Made by a program: the position numbers and the translations under genes
In this document: positions 15,460-23,764 of the stretch, in pieces
How positions within the stretch are numbered: the first letter of the stretch is position 1
Layout: each line of letters starts with the position of its first letter
Notes under the pieces: generated by a model
The model's database searches: none
What the model was told of the DNA's origin: nothing
The model's input: the letters and a program-made list of their open reading frames with translations, nothing else
From: an uncultured Bacteroidales bacterium
GTDB lineage: Bacteria; Bacteroidota; Bacteroidia; Bacteroidales; UBA932
Direction of reading: 5' to 3'
Length of the DNA stretch: 38,449 nucleotides
NCBI GenBank assembly: GCA_902491795.1
Contig: CABUIX010000018.1
Location: forward strand, 1 to 38,449

Positions 15460-16824
15460 ATGAACAGAGATGCAATAGATTTCGAGAGAGAGAGTGTTTT
15501 CACCCTGTTTCGCAAATTGTTGATCCCGACATTGCTGGGCTCAATAGCCCTTTCGGCAGTGAGTACCATAGACGGCATTTTCGTGGGACACGGAGTAGGA
15601 GCCGACGGAGTTGCCGCAGTCAACATCGTTGTCCCGATATATCAGGTGATGGCTGGCCTTGGTCTTATGGTCGGGGCGGGCTGTTCGGTCGTTGCCTCCA
15701 TCCATCTTTCGCGCAAGAACGCCAGGGTCGCCAGAATCAATGTATCCCAGGCCCTGCTTTTCGCCTCACTTGTGTCGTTGCTGCTCATTGCGGCGGTTCT
15801 TGCATTCCCCGAGCGGACGGCAAGGATTCTGGGAGCTTCACGGACATTGCTTCCGGATGTGGTGGACTACCTCAGGTGGATCATGCCGGCCTTTCTTTTC
15901 GAGATGTGGTCTCTGATAGGGTTGTTCATTATCAGACTTGACGGTGCTCCGCGGTACGCGATGTGGTGCAATATGATTCCGGCACTGATGAACGTCATTC
16001 TGGACTGGCTCTTCATCTTCCCGTTAGGCATGGGGGTAAAGGGTGCCGCGATCGCCACTGCGATAAGCATAATTTCCGGCGGGGCAATGGCTCTGTCGTA
16101 TCTGCTGTTTGCTGCCGGGACCATGCGGCTGATTCCGCTGAAAATGAGCCTCACCAGCCTGCGCCTGGCTGCAAGAAACGTAGGATATCAGTGCAGAATC
16201 GGCTCCTCGTCGCTGCTCGGCGAAATGATCATGGCAGTATTCATATTTGTGGGGAACTGGCAGTTCATGCGCCATCTGGGAGACACGGGAGTCGGCGCGT
16301 TCGGGATAGCATGTTATTATGCCCCGTTCTTTTTCATGATAGGCAACGCCATCGCCCAGTCAGCGCAGCCTATCATCAGCTACAATTACGGAGCGGAGAG
16401 ACTGTCTCTGGTGGTAGAAGCAAGGAATCTCATGCTTCGTACGGCCATAGTGTTCGGCGTGGTCGTATCCGCGCTTTTCATAGTATTTCCGGCCGCTCTC
16501 ACAGGTCTGTTTGTGGATGCCGACAGCCCGGCCGGGATCCTGTCGGTTGAAGGCCTGCCCTACTTCGGTACGGGGGCACTGTTCTACATCCTGAACATTG
16601 CGCTGATAGGATATTACCAGAGCGTGAAGAGGATACGCAAGTCGACTGTGTTCATGCTGCTGCGCGGTTTTGTGTTCCTGATACCGCTATTTTATATTCT
16701 GCCCATAGCTGCAGGTACCCCGGGCATGTGGCTGGTCATGCCGGTCTCCGAAGTGATGACAACGGTTGCGGTCTATGTCTGCTGGCGCGTGGAGCGCGCA
16801 AGACGCCGGACCGCTACTTCCTGA
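15460..16824 (+). CDS. MATE-family efflux transporter
   Basis: A 454-residue inner-membrane protein with about twelve hydrophobic helices in two similar halves, as in the MATE family of Na+- or H+-driven multidrug exporters. Family-like features are 'PTLLGSIALSAVSTIDGIFVGHGVGADGVAAVN' split over the first two helices, 'MVGAGCSVVASIHLSRK', and 'AIAQSAQPIISYNYGA' in the second half. The substrate cannot be read from sequence. It has its own promoter. Its last 11 bp overlap the 3' end of the convergent mltD-like gene, and no intrinsic terminator is visible. Confidence 0.92.
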   Translation: MNRDAIDFERESVFTLFRKLLIPTLLGSIALSAVSTIDGIFVGHGVGADGVAAVNIVVPIYQVMAGLGLMVGAGCSVVASIHLSRKNARVARINVSQALLFASLVSLLLIAAVLAFPERTARILGASRTLLPDVVDYLRWIMPAFLFEMWSLIGLFIIRLDGAPRYAMWCNMIPALMNVILDWLFIFPLGMGVKGAAIATAISIISGGAMALSYLLFAAGTMRLIPLKMSLTSLRLAARNVGYQCRIGSSSLLGEMIMAVFIFVGNWQFMRHLGDTGVGAFGIACYYAPFFFMIGNAIAQSAQPIISYNYGAERLSLVVEARNLMLRTAIVFGVVVSALFIVFPAALTGLFVDADSPAGILSVEGLPYFGTGALFYILNIALIGYYQSVKRIRKSTVFMLLRGFVFLIPLFYILPIAAGTPGMWLVMPVSEVMTTVAVYVCWRVERARRRTATS

Positions 16825-18442
16825 CAGGAATCTTCAGGGTTTGTCCAGGCATTATCCTGTTGCTTTTCATCCCGTTGGCGGCCTTGATGTCGTCGGCGCT
16901 TACTCCGGGATACAATTTGGCGATGTTGTACAGCGAATCTCCGCTCTTGACGGTATAAACGGTGTAGGTCGAAGGATCCGAAGGGCTCACTGTGGTCTTT
17001 GGCGCGGACGCGGAGCCGGAAGATGTTTCCGGAGCAGGAGTCTTGCGCGCATATATGTACAGGATCTGCCCTACCCTGATGTTTGAGGACCTGAGGTTGT
17101 TCCACGACTTGATCTGGCTCACAGTGACACCGTACCTGCTAGCAATCTTGCCCAGGTAGTCTCCGCTGCGCACACGATAGGCTACTCGTCCGTTGTTTTT
17201 CACCGCGGCCGACACTTCCTTTTGGATGCGGCTGCTCATCAGAGAATCGGCCTTGTAGCTGTAGAGCGAATCCCTGTCAGTTTCCACAAAGGCTCCGGTC
17301 CAGATGTACGGCAGCTTGAGGATATAGCTGTGGCTGCTTCCTGGAATTATGTCATGCAGGTACTGCGGATTGAGGTTCTCGAGATCCTGCTCTGGCACAC
17401 CCACAACGGCACTGATCTGGTCGAAGTGGAGGTTGCGGCGGATTTCGAACGTGTCCACCTTGGCCGGCATCCCTACTTCCTGTGGGACTATCCCGTATTC
17501 CTTGTAATACGTCATGGCATACATGGCCCCGACAAAAGCCGGAACATAGCCTCTCGTCTCTCTTGGCAGGAAGGGATATATGCTCCAGAAATCACGGCTC
17601 CCGCCTGCGCGCCGTATGGCCTTGGAAACGTTGCCGGCACCGCAGTTGTAGGAGCTGATCGCAAGTGTCCAGTCTCCGAATATCTTGTAGGCGTCGCGGA
17701 GGTAACGTGCGGCGGCATCGACTGACTTTTCAACGTCGAGCCGTTCGTCGACGTAGGAATTTATCTCGAGGCCATAGCTGCGTGCGGTGCTGTACATGAA
17801 CTGCCACATTCCGCTGGCACCTGCCCTCGAACGTGCAACAGGATTGAGCATTGACTCTACTATTGCCATGTATTTCAGTTCAACAGGAATCCCGTAGCGC
17901 ACGAAAGTCTCCTCGAATAGAGGGAAATAGTATTGGCTCAGCCCCATGACCCTGCCCATCTGGGTCCGCATCTTCTCGGAATAGAGAATGATATAGTTCT
18001 TCACCACGTCATTGTACGGCAGTGATATGAAGGAATTCATCTCCGCAAGGCGCTTCTCTATCTCGCTGTCGGGAATGTCCGAGGTGAAGCGCACCGAATC
18101 CATGTCGTATTCGGTGATGGCGTCAAAATCACCGGCGAATGAATTCTTGTACCATAGGTGAAGCAGGCTGTCGGTGACTTCAGGAGTGTACTCGGGCATT
18201 TCCGGGTCATCCGCTTCAGGGGAATTGCCTTCTATGATGGCAAGCAGTTCTGTTTCGATGTCGTTGCGGCTTTGCTCCAGGCTGTCGACAAGAAACTGCA
18301 GGGAGTCGATTCTTGCCCGCAGACGGACATTCTCGGCATTCATCTCTTTGCGGGTCGGCCCGCGGAACCAGTCGGCAAAACTTTGGGCCTGCACCTGCAA
18401 GCCCGGAAGGAGCAACAATATGGTGATGGCGATTATTTTCAT
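16814..18442 (-). CDS. MltD-like lytic transglycosylase with two LysM domains
   Basis: A 542-residue secreted peptidoglycan lyase. After the signal peptide (MKIIAITILLLLPGLQVQA-QS) comes a short coiled-coil (~32-70, heptad-like 'LRARIDSLQFLVDSLEQ'). An SLT family-1 domain (~180-330) follows with catalytic Glu196 in 'AIVESMLNP', 'GASGMWQFM' and 'SSYNCGAGNV'. Two LysM modules lie at the C-terminus (~415-460 and ~490-540; 'YRVRSGDYLGKIA' and 'YTVKSGDSLYNIA'). It cleaves glycan strands to 1,6-anhydro-muramyl ends, and the LysM modules bind peptidoglycan. It lies two bases after the DUF5683 gene, at the end of the parAB operon, a grouping seen in many Bacteroidetes. Confidence 0.93.
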   Translation of the reverse strand: MKIIAITILLLLPGLQVQAQSFADWFRGPTRKEMNAENVRLRARIDSLQFLVDSLEQSRNDIETELLAIIEGNSPEADDPEMPEYTPEVTDSLLHLWYKNSFAGDFDAITEYDMDSVRFTSDIPDSEIEKRLAEMNSFISLPYNDVVKNYIILYSEKMRTQMGRVMGLSQYYFPLFEETFVRYGIPVELKYMAIVESMLNPVARSRAGASGMWQFMYSTARSYGLEINSYVDERLDVEKSVDAAARYLRDAYKIFGDWTLAISSYNCGAGNVSKAIRRAGGSRDFWSIYPFLPRETRGYVPAFVGAMYAMTYYKEYGIVPQEVGMPAKVDTFEIRRNLHFDQISAVVGVPEQDLENLNPQYLHDIIPGSSHSYILKLPYIWTGAFVETDRDSLYSYKADSLMSSRIQKEVSAAVKNNGRVAYRVRSGDYLGKIASRYGVTVSQIKSWNNLRSSNIRVGQILYIYARKTPAPETSSGSASAPKTTVSPSDPSTYTVYTVKSGDSLYNIAKLYPGVSADDIKAANGMKSNRIMPGQTLKIPVRK

Positions 18443-18444
18443 TT

Positions 18445-19350
18445 TCAGAAATTGAAACCTATTCTGAGGCCGATTGCCGGAGTCTGCGCAGATGTGTTTA
18501 AGGCAAACTGGTGCGTATCGGGCATTATTACTGTGGGAGACATGTTCATCGAGAGGTCATTCGTGACTTCGAAGTTGTGCATGTAGGAAAAAACATTGGC
18601 ATCAATTATCTGGAGCAGATAGACGGCGGCAACGGCGAGCATCGCATAGTCCCTGTACCGCCTGTAGAGATTGCGGTAATACAGGGCCTGGTCGGCAGTT
18701 ATTGGCCCGTCATAGGTAACTTCCGTGTTGGTGGCTTCCAGATAGATTGAGCGGAAACGCTGGAAATTCTTTGCGCAGTCGAAGTAATAGTGGAGGCCGA
18801 AGCCCATGAGACCAAGATAAATCGGCACTTTCCAATACTCTCTGTTGTAGATCTGGCCGAGTCCCGGCACAAGCAGGGAATAAAGGGTTGCCTTGCCGGC
18901 ATGCGGGTAGTCCGAGGGGCTGAAGTTGATCACACCGTCCATCAGGGTAGCCCAATATGCAACTCCCGCACCCACGAAACACCATTTTGCCGCTTCGTGG
19001 TTGCCTGTCGTGTTCAGATAGATTCCGGTTCCCAGACTTCCGCCGATGGCCCCGTATACAAGCGGCAGTTTCCAATACTGCCCATTGTAGATCTGGCATC
19101 CTCCCACGAAGACTGTTGAGCCGGCGAACATTGTACCTATCTGCATCGTGTTCTTGTGTCCCAGCGCTCCGAAATATTCACGGAAGGAGAACATCACGTC
19201 CGTGGAGTCATTCTGACCGGTGGAAGTGGTGTCATTGTTGTACTGCTGCGTGAATGCGTCTTCCTTGAATTGGGCATTGCAATCAGGAGACGCAAGAACA
19301 GCGGCGGCCAGAAGAGTGGCGAGACAGATCAGGTATTTCCGTGGATTCAT
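18445..19350 (-). CDS. DUF5683 membrane protein with duplicated motif
   Basis: A 301-residue envelope protein with a signal-like N-terminus (to ~'CNA-QF') and several hydrophobic segments. It belongs to the DUF5683 type found beside parB in Bacteroidetes; function unknown. The hallmark 'GQIYNREYWKVPIYLG' (165-180) follows 'SLLVPGL'. A second copy of the motif, 'CQIYNGQYWKLPLVYG', lies at 85-100, making the protein longer than single-copy relatives I recall (~200-250 residues). Its ATG shares one base with the parB stop (TGATG), and mltD follows after two bases, so the three genes are translationally coupled. Confidence 0.82.
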   Translation of the reverse strand: MNPRKYLICLATLLAAAVLASPDCNAQFKEDAFTQQYNNDTTSTGQNDSTDVMFSFREYFGALGHKNTMQIGTMFAGSTVFVGGCQIYNGQYWKLPLVYGAIGGSLGTGIYLNTTGNHEAAKWCFVGAGVAYWATLMDGVINFSPSDYPHAGKATLYSLLVPGLGQIYNREYWKVPIYLGLMGFGLHYYFDCAKNFQRFRSIYLEATNTEVTYDGPITADQALYYRNLYRRYRDYAMLAVAAVYLLQIIDANVFSYMHNFEVTNDLSMNMSPTVIMPDTHQFALNTSAQTPAIGLRIGFNF

Positions 19351-20291
19351 CAGAACTGCTTGTCTTCAAGTGCCTTCACGAAATTCTTCACCTCTTCGTC
19401 GGAACTGAAGCGGATTGTCATTGTTCCCTTGCCGGAAGAACTGCGCTTGAGCGAGATTTCGCTCGAGAAATACTTGCCCATGCGGTCGAGAAGCCTGTAG
19501 TAGTCATCGGTAAGCTGCTGGGGACCAGTCTCCTTCCTTTTGGGGGTGCTTTCAGGATTGGCCAGAAGCTTGCGCACAACGGATTCGAGCTCCCGGACCG
19601 AAAGTCCGTCACGAATCACCAGGTCGCAAAGATGTTCCTGAACTTCGGGATCTTCCACGCTCAGGATGGCTTTTGCGTGGCCTGCGCTCAGAAGCCCGAC
19701 CTTGATGTCATGCTGCACTTTTGCGGGAAGTTTCAGGAGCCTTATGGTGTTGGCCACCGTGGCGCGCTTCTTTCCGACCCTCTCTGCGAGCTGGTCCTGG
19801 GTGAGCCTGCATTCATCCAACAGTCTCTGGTAGCTCAGGGCGAGTTCGATCGGGTCGAGGTTCTCCCTCTGCACGTTCTCGACAATTGCCATTTCCAGCA
19901 TTCCCTGGTCGTTGGCATCGCGTATATATGCCGGGACTGTGCTCATTCCTGCAAGCCTGCATGCCTTGTACCTGCGTTCACCGCTTATGATCTGGTAGCG
20001 GCTGTCGGTTATTTTGCGCACGGTAATGGGCTGGATGAGCCCAAGTGTCCTTATTGATGAAGCCAGTTCCTGCAAAGCCTCCTCGTCAAACGAGCTTCGC
20101 GGCTGGAACGGATTCGGCTCTATCATGTCGACCGGAATGCGCAGAATGTCGGCAGTGTTCTCCTGTTTGCCGCGCGTTCCGACTATCTCCTTGTTCACGT
20201 AGCCTACGGGCTTGCGGAGTTTGTCTGCATCGGGTATTTCACCCAGCAGCGCACTCAGTCCCTTTCCCAGGCCTCTTGGTTCTCTGCTCAT
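19350..20291 (-). CDS. parB: Chromosome-partitioning protein ParB
   Basis: A 313-residue ParB/Spo0J protein. The N-terminus 'RGLGKGLSALLGE' is the usual ParA-interacting, arginine-containing tail. The ParB/sulfiredoxin-like CTPase domain (~55-145) contains 'NPFQPR', 'GERRYKA' and 'ENVQRENL'. It is followed by a helix-turn-helix that binds parS ('TQDQLAERVGKKRATVANTIRLL') and a C-terminal dimerisation region. The start is the ATG at 20289-20291, which overlaps the parA stop (ATGA); a longer reading frame upstream lies inside parA and is not needed. ParB loads on DNA as a CTP-dependent clamp and works with ParA in origin segregation. No parS site was found in the window. Confidence 0.95.
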   Translation of the reverse strand: MSREPRGLGKGLSALLGEIPDADKLRKPVGYVNKEIVGTRGKQENTADILRIPVDMIEPNPFQPRSSFDEEALQELASSIRTLGLIQPITVRKITDSRYQIISGERRYKACRLAGMSTVPAYIRDANDQGMLEMAIVENVQRENLDPIELALSYQRLLDECRLTQDQLAERVGKKRATVANTIRLLKLPAKVQHDIKVGLLSAGHAKAILSVEDPEVQEHLCDLVIRDGLSVRELESVVRKLLANPESTPKRKETGPQQLTDDYYRLLDRMGKYFSSEISLKRSSSGKGTMTIRFSSDEEVKNFVKALEDKQF

Positions 20292-21064
20292 ATATTTTCT
20301 CCATTGTGTTCCAGAACTTCCCGGGCGAGGTTGAGATAATTGCTGGAACCGTTGCACATAATGTCATACAGAAGTATGGGCTTTCCGTGGGAAGGTGCCT
20401 CGCTGAGGCGTATGTTGCGCTGTATGATGGTATTGAACACCAGGTCCTTGAAGTGGTCGCGGAGCTCGGACAATATCTGGGTGTGCACTTTTGTGCGCCC
20501 GTCGAACATTGTAACCACAAATCCTTCTATGCACAAGGACGGATTTACCCCTCCCTGCACCAGGCGGATTGTCTGCAAAAGCTTCCCCAGACCTTCCAGG
20601 GCGAAGAATTCCGGCTGTACAGGAATCATCACCGAATCTGCAGCCGTCAGTGAATTGACCGTTATCAGACCCAGGGACGGTGAGCAGTCTATGACGATGT
20701 AGTCATACTTGTCCCTGATGGGCGCAAGCACTTTCTTCATGACCGATTCCCTCTCCGGAACATCCTGAAGGTCGAATTCGGCTCCGACGAGGTTGATGTG
20801 GGAGGGAATCATCTGCAGGTTCTCGACTTCTGTCTGGATGAGGGCATCTGTTATGTCTATGCGGCCTATCAGGGCCTCATATAGAGTTCTGCCTTCATCG
20901 TTGTCAGGTGAGAAATTCAGGCCTGAAGTGGTGTTGGCTTGAGGGTCGGCGTCAACGATGAGCACTTTCTTCTCGAGCACGGCAAGAGATGCCGCCAGGT
21001 TGATGGCCGTTGTGGTTTTGCCCACTCCTCCCTTTTGGTTGGCTATTGCTATTACTTTTCCCAT
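20288..21064 (-). CDS. parA: Chromosome-partitioning ATPase ParA
   Basis: A 258-residue ParA/Soj ATPase. The start is the ATG at 21062-21064, giving 'MGKVIAIANQKGGVGKTT', where the deviant Walker A motif with its signature lysine is at 11-18. 'LIVDADPQANTTSGL' is the A' region and 'YIVIDCSPSLGLITVNSL' the Walker B region. The in-frame extension upstream would add a hydrophobic stretch not seen in ParA. ParA dimers bind DNA non-specifically and are released by ParB to move the origin. It is the first gene of the parA-parB-DUF5683-mltD operon. Genes for RelA/SpoT, often at the end of this cluster in relatives, are absent here. Confidence 0.95.
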   Translation of the reverse strand: MGKVIAIANQKGGVGKTTTAINLAASLAVLEKKVLIVDADPQANTTSGLNFSPDNDEGRTLYEALIGRIDITDALIQTEVENLQMIPSHINLVGAEFDLQDVPERESVMKKVLAPIRDKYDYIVIDCSPSLGLITVNSLTAADSVMIPVQPEFFALEGLGKLLQTIRLVQGGVNPSLCIEGFVVTMFDGRTKVHTQILSELRDHFKDLVFNTIIQRNIRLSEAPSHGKPILLYDIMCNGSSNYLNLAREVLEHNGENI

Positions 21065-21081
21065 ACTATAAACACAGATTA

Positions 21082-21089
21082 CAAATTTA
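21082..21089 (-). promoter_or_regulatory. -7 promoter element for the parAB operon
   Basis: TAAATTTG on the reverse strand is a full -7 consensus match 18 bp upstream of the parA start. The -33 element is not recognisable at the expected distance (a TTTG lies only 13 bp upstream). Confidence 0.45.
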
Positions 21090-21128
21090 GAAAATAATAA
21101 CACAAAAGCCGCCTGGGAATTCCGCGTT

Positions 21129-21160
21129 TTTGTGAAAATAAATTTTATAAGGTAATTTTG
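21129..21160 (+). promoter_or_regulatory. Consensus promoter of the lipid-kinase gene
   Basis: TTTG (21129-21132), 20 bp, TAATTTTG (21153-21160): a perfect Bacteroidetes promoter. It is divergent from the parA promoter, and the 116-bp spacer holds both. The leader would be about 14 bases. Confidence 0.85.
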
Positions 21161-21180
21161 TATGAATTTAAAGCGTACAC

Positions 21181-22140
21181 ATGACAGATTCGAAAAGCGA
21201 TTGCTATTTTTTCATCGTGAATCCCCGTGCCGGTTCAGGAAAGACCATGTATGAATGGATGCCGGCGGAACGCAAGCTCAAGAGGCTCGGGATACCGTGT
21301 GACATAGCGTTGACTGATCACAAGCGTCACGCAACAGCCCTTGCCCAGCAGGCTGCTGCCGAGGGCTACCGCAAGATAATTGCCGTCGGAGGTGACGGTT
21401 CTCTTCACGAAGTTTTCAACGGAATATGCCGCTGGTGTGCCGCCACGGGCGTTCCGACCGAAGAATTTCTCATCGGCGTTGTACCCATAGGCTCCGGCAA
21501 TGACTGGATCCGGTCGCTTGACATTCCCAATGACACCACCGAAGTGGTTGACCTGATAAGCGACATCAAGTGCCGCGGCAAGATGGATGTCGTGCGCGTC
21601 AAGAGCAGCGGGGGCAAGACTGCCTACATGGCAAATATCGGAGGCGTGGGGTTCGACTCACATGTGTGCAAGCGGGTGAACACGCAGAAGGAAAGCGGGC
21701 GGCGCGGTAAACTCATTTATCTTAATTCGCTGCGCTACACAATATTCAACCTCAAGTCCATCTACATCAGTGTAGTGGCTGACGGGGAAGTCGTGTTTAC
21801 CGGACTCTGCTTCTCAATTGCATTCGGAAACGGCAGATATTCCGGCAGCGGCATGCGCCAGGTTCCCCTTGCAGTAATGGACGACGGCCTTGTCGATTAT
21901 GCTATAATACCCAAGGCGCCGATCCGCAAGGTGCTCAGGGAACTTCCCAGACTTTTCAACGGCACGCTCCACCAGTCCGAATACGTGATAAGCGGAAAAT
22001 GCAGGTCGCTTCAGATCGTGCCCATGGACGAGCAGTCCGGCGACATATTCGAACTGGACGGCGAGATCGAGGGATGGCTTCCGATGTCCATAGAGATCAC
22101 CGGTCACCAGATCAATGTCGTCAAAGGCGGAAACGCCTGA
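21181..22140 (+). CDS. Diacylglycerol/sphingosine kinase-family lipid kinase
   Basis: A 319-residue cytoplasmic kinase of the DagK/YegS/LCB5 family. 'FIVNPRAGSGK' (11-21) and the nucleotide-binding 'VGGDGSLHEVFNG' (GGDGS at 70-74) are the two N-terminal signatures, with 'GSGNDWIRSL' a third. The C-terminal domain has 'NIGGVGFDSHVC' and 'LDGEIEGWLP', typical of the lipid-binding lobe. The substrate could be diacylglycerol, a sphingoid base or a sulfonolipid base; the sequence does not decide. Its end overlaps the convergent PAP2 phosphatase gene by 20 bp, so a lipid kinase and a possible lipid phosphatase are neighbours. Confidence 0.9.
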   Translation: MTDSKSDCYFFIVNPRAGSGKTMYEWMPAERKLKRLGIPCDIALTDHKRHATALAQQAAAEGYRKIIAVGGDGSLHEVFNGICRWCAATGVPTEEFLIGVVPIGSGNDWIRSLDIPNDTTEVVDLISDIKCRGKMDVVRVKSSGGKTAYMANIGGVGFDSHVCKRVNTQKESGRRGKLIYLNSLRYTIFNLKSIYISVVADGEVVFTGLCFSIAFGNGRYSGSGMRQVPLAVMDDGLVDYAIIPKAPIRKVLRELPRLFNGTLHQSEYVISGKCRSLQIVPMDEQSGDIFELDGEIEGWLPMSIEITGHQINVVKGGNA

Positions 22141-22726
22141 TCACGAGACGGGCAAGAGTGGCCATCAGCCAGCCGAACAGCGCACCGACGAGCAGTCCGA
22201 CAATCACGTCTCCGAGGAAGTGCTTCCCCACGAAAATGCGGCTCACTCCAACCAGCACGCCCCAGATGCAGATTCCCCATCCGTAGCCTCTCCACTTGAG
22301 TCTGGTGTCATTGCGGAAGCCGAGCCATGAGCATATTGCGAATCCGAAGGCATTCGCGGCATGCGCGGAATAGAATCCGTAGTAGTTGCCCTTGCCTTCA
22401 AGAAGATGCAGGTTCCCGCTGATCATCCATTCGTCCCAGCACGGGCGAAACCTTGCGAAGAATTCCTTTGTGAAGTTCGCGAGCTGGTCGCAGGCCGCAA
22501 CCGTAAGGATGCATGACAGGGTGACCACCAGCGCCTTTTTCCAGCCCAGGCGGATGAAAAGGAATATCAGCACAATGAGATATAGCGGATACCATATCTC
22601 CTTGTCCGAAAACACCTGCCACACAAAGTCTGATGCTGGGCAGTGTACTGAATTGATTGCGAGGGTGGCAGCCTTGTCGGCCTGTTCAAGCTGTCCCCAG
22701 AACCCTATTGCTGCAGTGCTGTCCAT
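22121..22726 (-). CDS. PAP2-family membrane phosphatase
   Basis: A 201-residue inner-membrane protein with about five to six helices and the three PAP2 motifs: K-x6-RP as 'KEFFARFRP' (Lys87, Arg94-Pro95), a 'PSGH'-like motif present as 'YSAH' (119-122), and 'SRIFVGKHFLGD' (Ser162-Arg163, His169, Asp173). Enzymes of this type dephosphorylate undecaprenyl pyrophosphate, phosphatidate or phosphatidylglycerophosphate. The second motif departs from PSGH but keeps the catalytic His. It starts 22 bp before the obg stop, so it is coupled to obg, and it converges on the lipid kinase gene. Confidence 0.9.
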   Translation of the reverse strand: MDSTAAIGFWGQLEQADKAATLAINSVHCPASDFVWQVFSDKEIWYPLYLIVLIFLFIRLGWKKALVVTLSCILTVAACDQLANFTKEFFARFRPCWDEWMISGNLHLLEGKGNYYGFYSAHAANAFGFAICSWLGFRNDTRLKWRGYGWGICIWGVLVGVSRIFVGKHFLGDVIVGLLVGALFGWLMATLARLVIRRFRL

Positions 22727-23697
22727 AAGATGTTCTTGAGTTTGTCGATGTTCTTGCCTGTACTTGACGAAATGAACACGTGCGGGATTCCCTTGGGCAG
22801 GGACGGTTCAATTTCCTTCTCTATATCCTTGTCGATAAGGTCGCACTTGGTTATTGCGAGCACCCGCTCCTTCGTGAGCAGTTCAGGATTGTAGAGTTCG
22901 AGTTCGTGGAGAAGAGTCTCGTATGCCCCGGCAATGTTGTCCTCCTCGACGCTGACCATGAACAGAAGGACTGAATTGCGCTCGATGTGTCTGAGGAAGC
23001 GAAGGCCGATTCCTTTTCCCTCGTGGGCTCCCTCGATGATTCCGGGGATGTCGGCCATCACGAAGGACTTGCCGTCGTGGTAGCTGACTATTCCGAGATT
23101 CGGTTCAAGTGTCGTGAATGCATAGGAGGCAATCTTGGGTTTTGCGGCCGTCACGGTACTCAGCAGCGTTGACTTTCCGGCATTCGGAAAACCGACGAGG
23201 CCCACATCGGCCAGAAGCTTGAGCTCAAGGATGAAGATCCCCTCTTCGCCTTCTTCTCCGGGCTGGGCGAAACGCGGCGTCTGCATGGTAGGGGTCTTGA
23301 AATTGCTGTTGCCCAGTCCTCCCCTGCCTCCCTTGCACAGGATGCGCTCCTCGCCTGCCTCGACAAGTTCAAAAAGGGTCTCGCCGGTTTCGGCGTCCTT
23401 GGCGACGGTCCCGACAGGCACGTCGAGAACTATGTCGGCACCATTCTTTCCGGTGCGGTTGGCCGATCCGCCCTTCTCGCCGTCGTCGGCCTTGATGTGC
23501 TTGCGGTATTTGAGGTGTATCAAAGTCCAGAACTGAGGATTGGCCCTGAGTATGATGTGGCCTCCCCTTCCGCCGTCGCCGCCGTCAGGACCTCCCTTGG
23601 GAACATATTTGGCCCTGTGCAGATGCACCGACCCTGCGCCCCCGTGTCCGGATGCGCAGTAGATCTTGACGTAGTCTATGAAGTTGCTGTCAGGCAT
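22705..23697 (-). CDS. obg: GTPase Obg/CgtA
   Basis: A 330-residue essential ribosome-assembly GTPase. The glycine-rich Obg fold (1-~158) has 'GGDGGRGG' and 'GKGGRGGLGN'. The G domain has G1 'GFPNAGKS' (169-176), G2 'YAFTTLEPN', G3 'DIPG' (216-219) and G4 'TKCD'. The optional C-terminal OCT domain is missing, which is usual in Bacteroidetes. The start is the ATG at 23695-23697, giving 'MPDSNFIDYVKI', the common N-terminus; the ATG six codons upstream is less likely. The downstream PAP2 gene overlaps its end by 22 bp. Confidence 0.95.
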   Translation of the reverse strand: MPDSNFIDYVKIYCASGHGGAGSVHLHRAKYVPKGGPDGGDGGRGGHIILRANPQFWTLIHLKYRKHIKADDGEKGGSANRTGKNGADIVLDVPVGTVAKDAETGETLFELVEAGEERILCKGGRGGLGNSNFKTPTMQTPRFAQPGEEGEEGIFILELKLLADVGLVGFPNAGKSTLLSTVTAAKPKIASYAFTTLEPNLGIVSYHDGKSFVMADIPGIIEGAHEGKGIGLRFLRHIERNSVLLFMVSVEEDNIAGAYETLLHELELYNPELLTKERVLAITKCDLIDKDIEKEIEPSLPKGIPHVFISSSTGKNIDKLKNILWTALQQ

Positions 23698-23720
23698 AAT
23701 CTTTCGGTATTTCAAGTCCG

Positions 23721-23728
23721 CAAAGATA
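23721..23728 (-). promoter_or_regulatory. -7 promoter element for obg
   Basis: TATCTTTG on the reverse strand, a full -7 consensus match, lies 24 bp upstream of the obg start at 23697. The -33 element is not recognisable. Its placement supports the shorter obg start. Confidence 0.5.
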
Positions 23729-23764
23729 GCGAAAAATCCGTTTCCTGCCGCAGCGGCACGCGCA

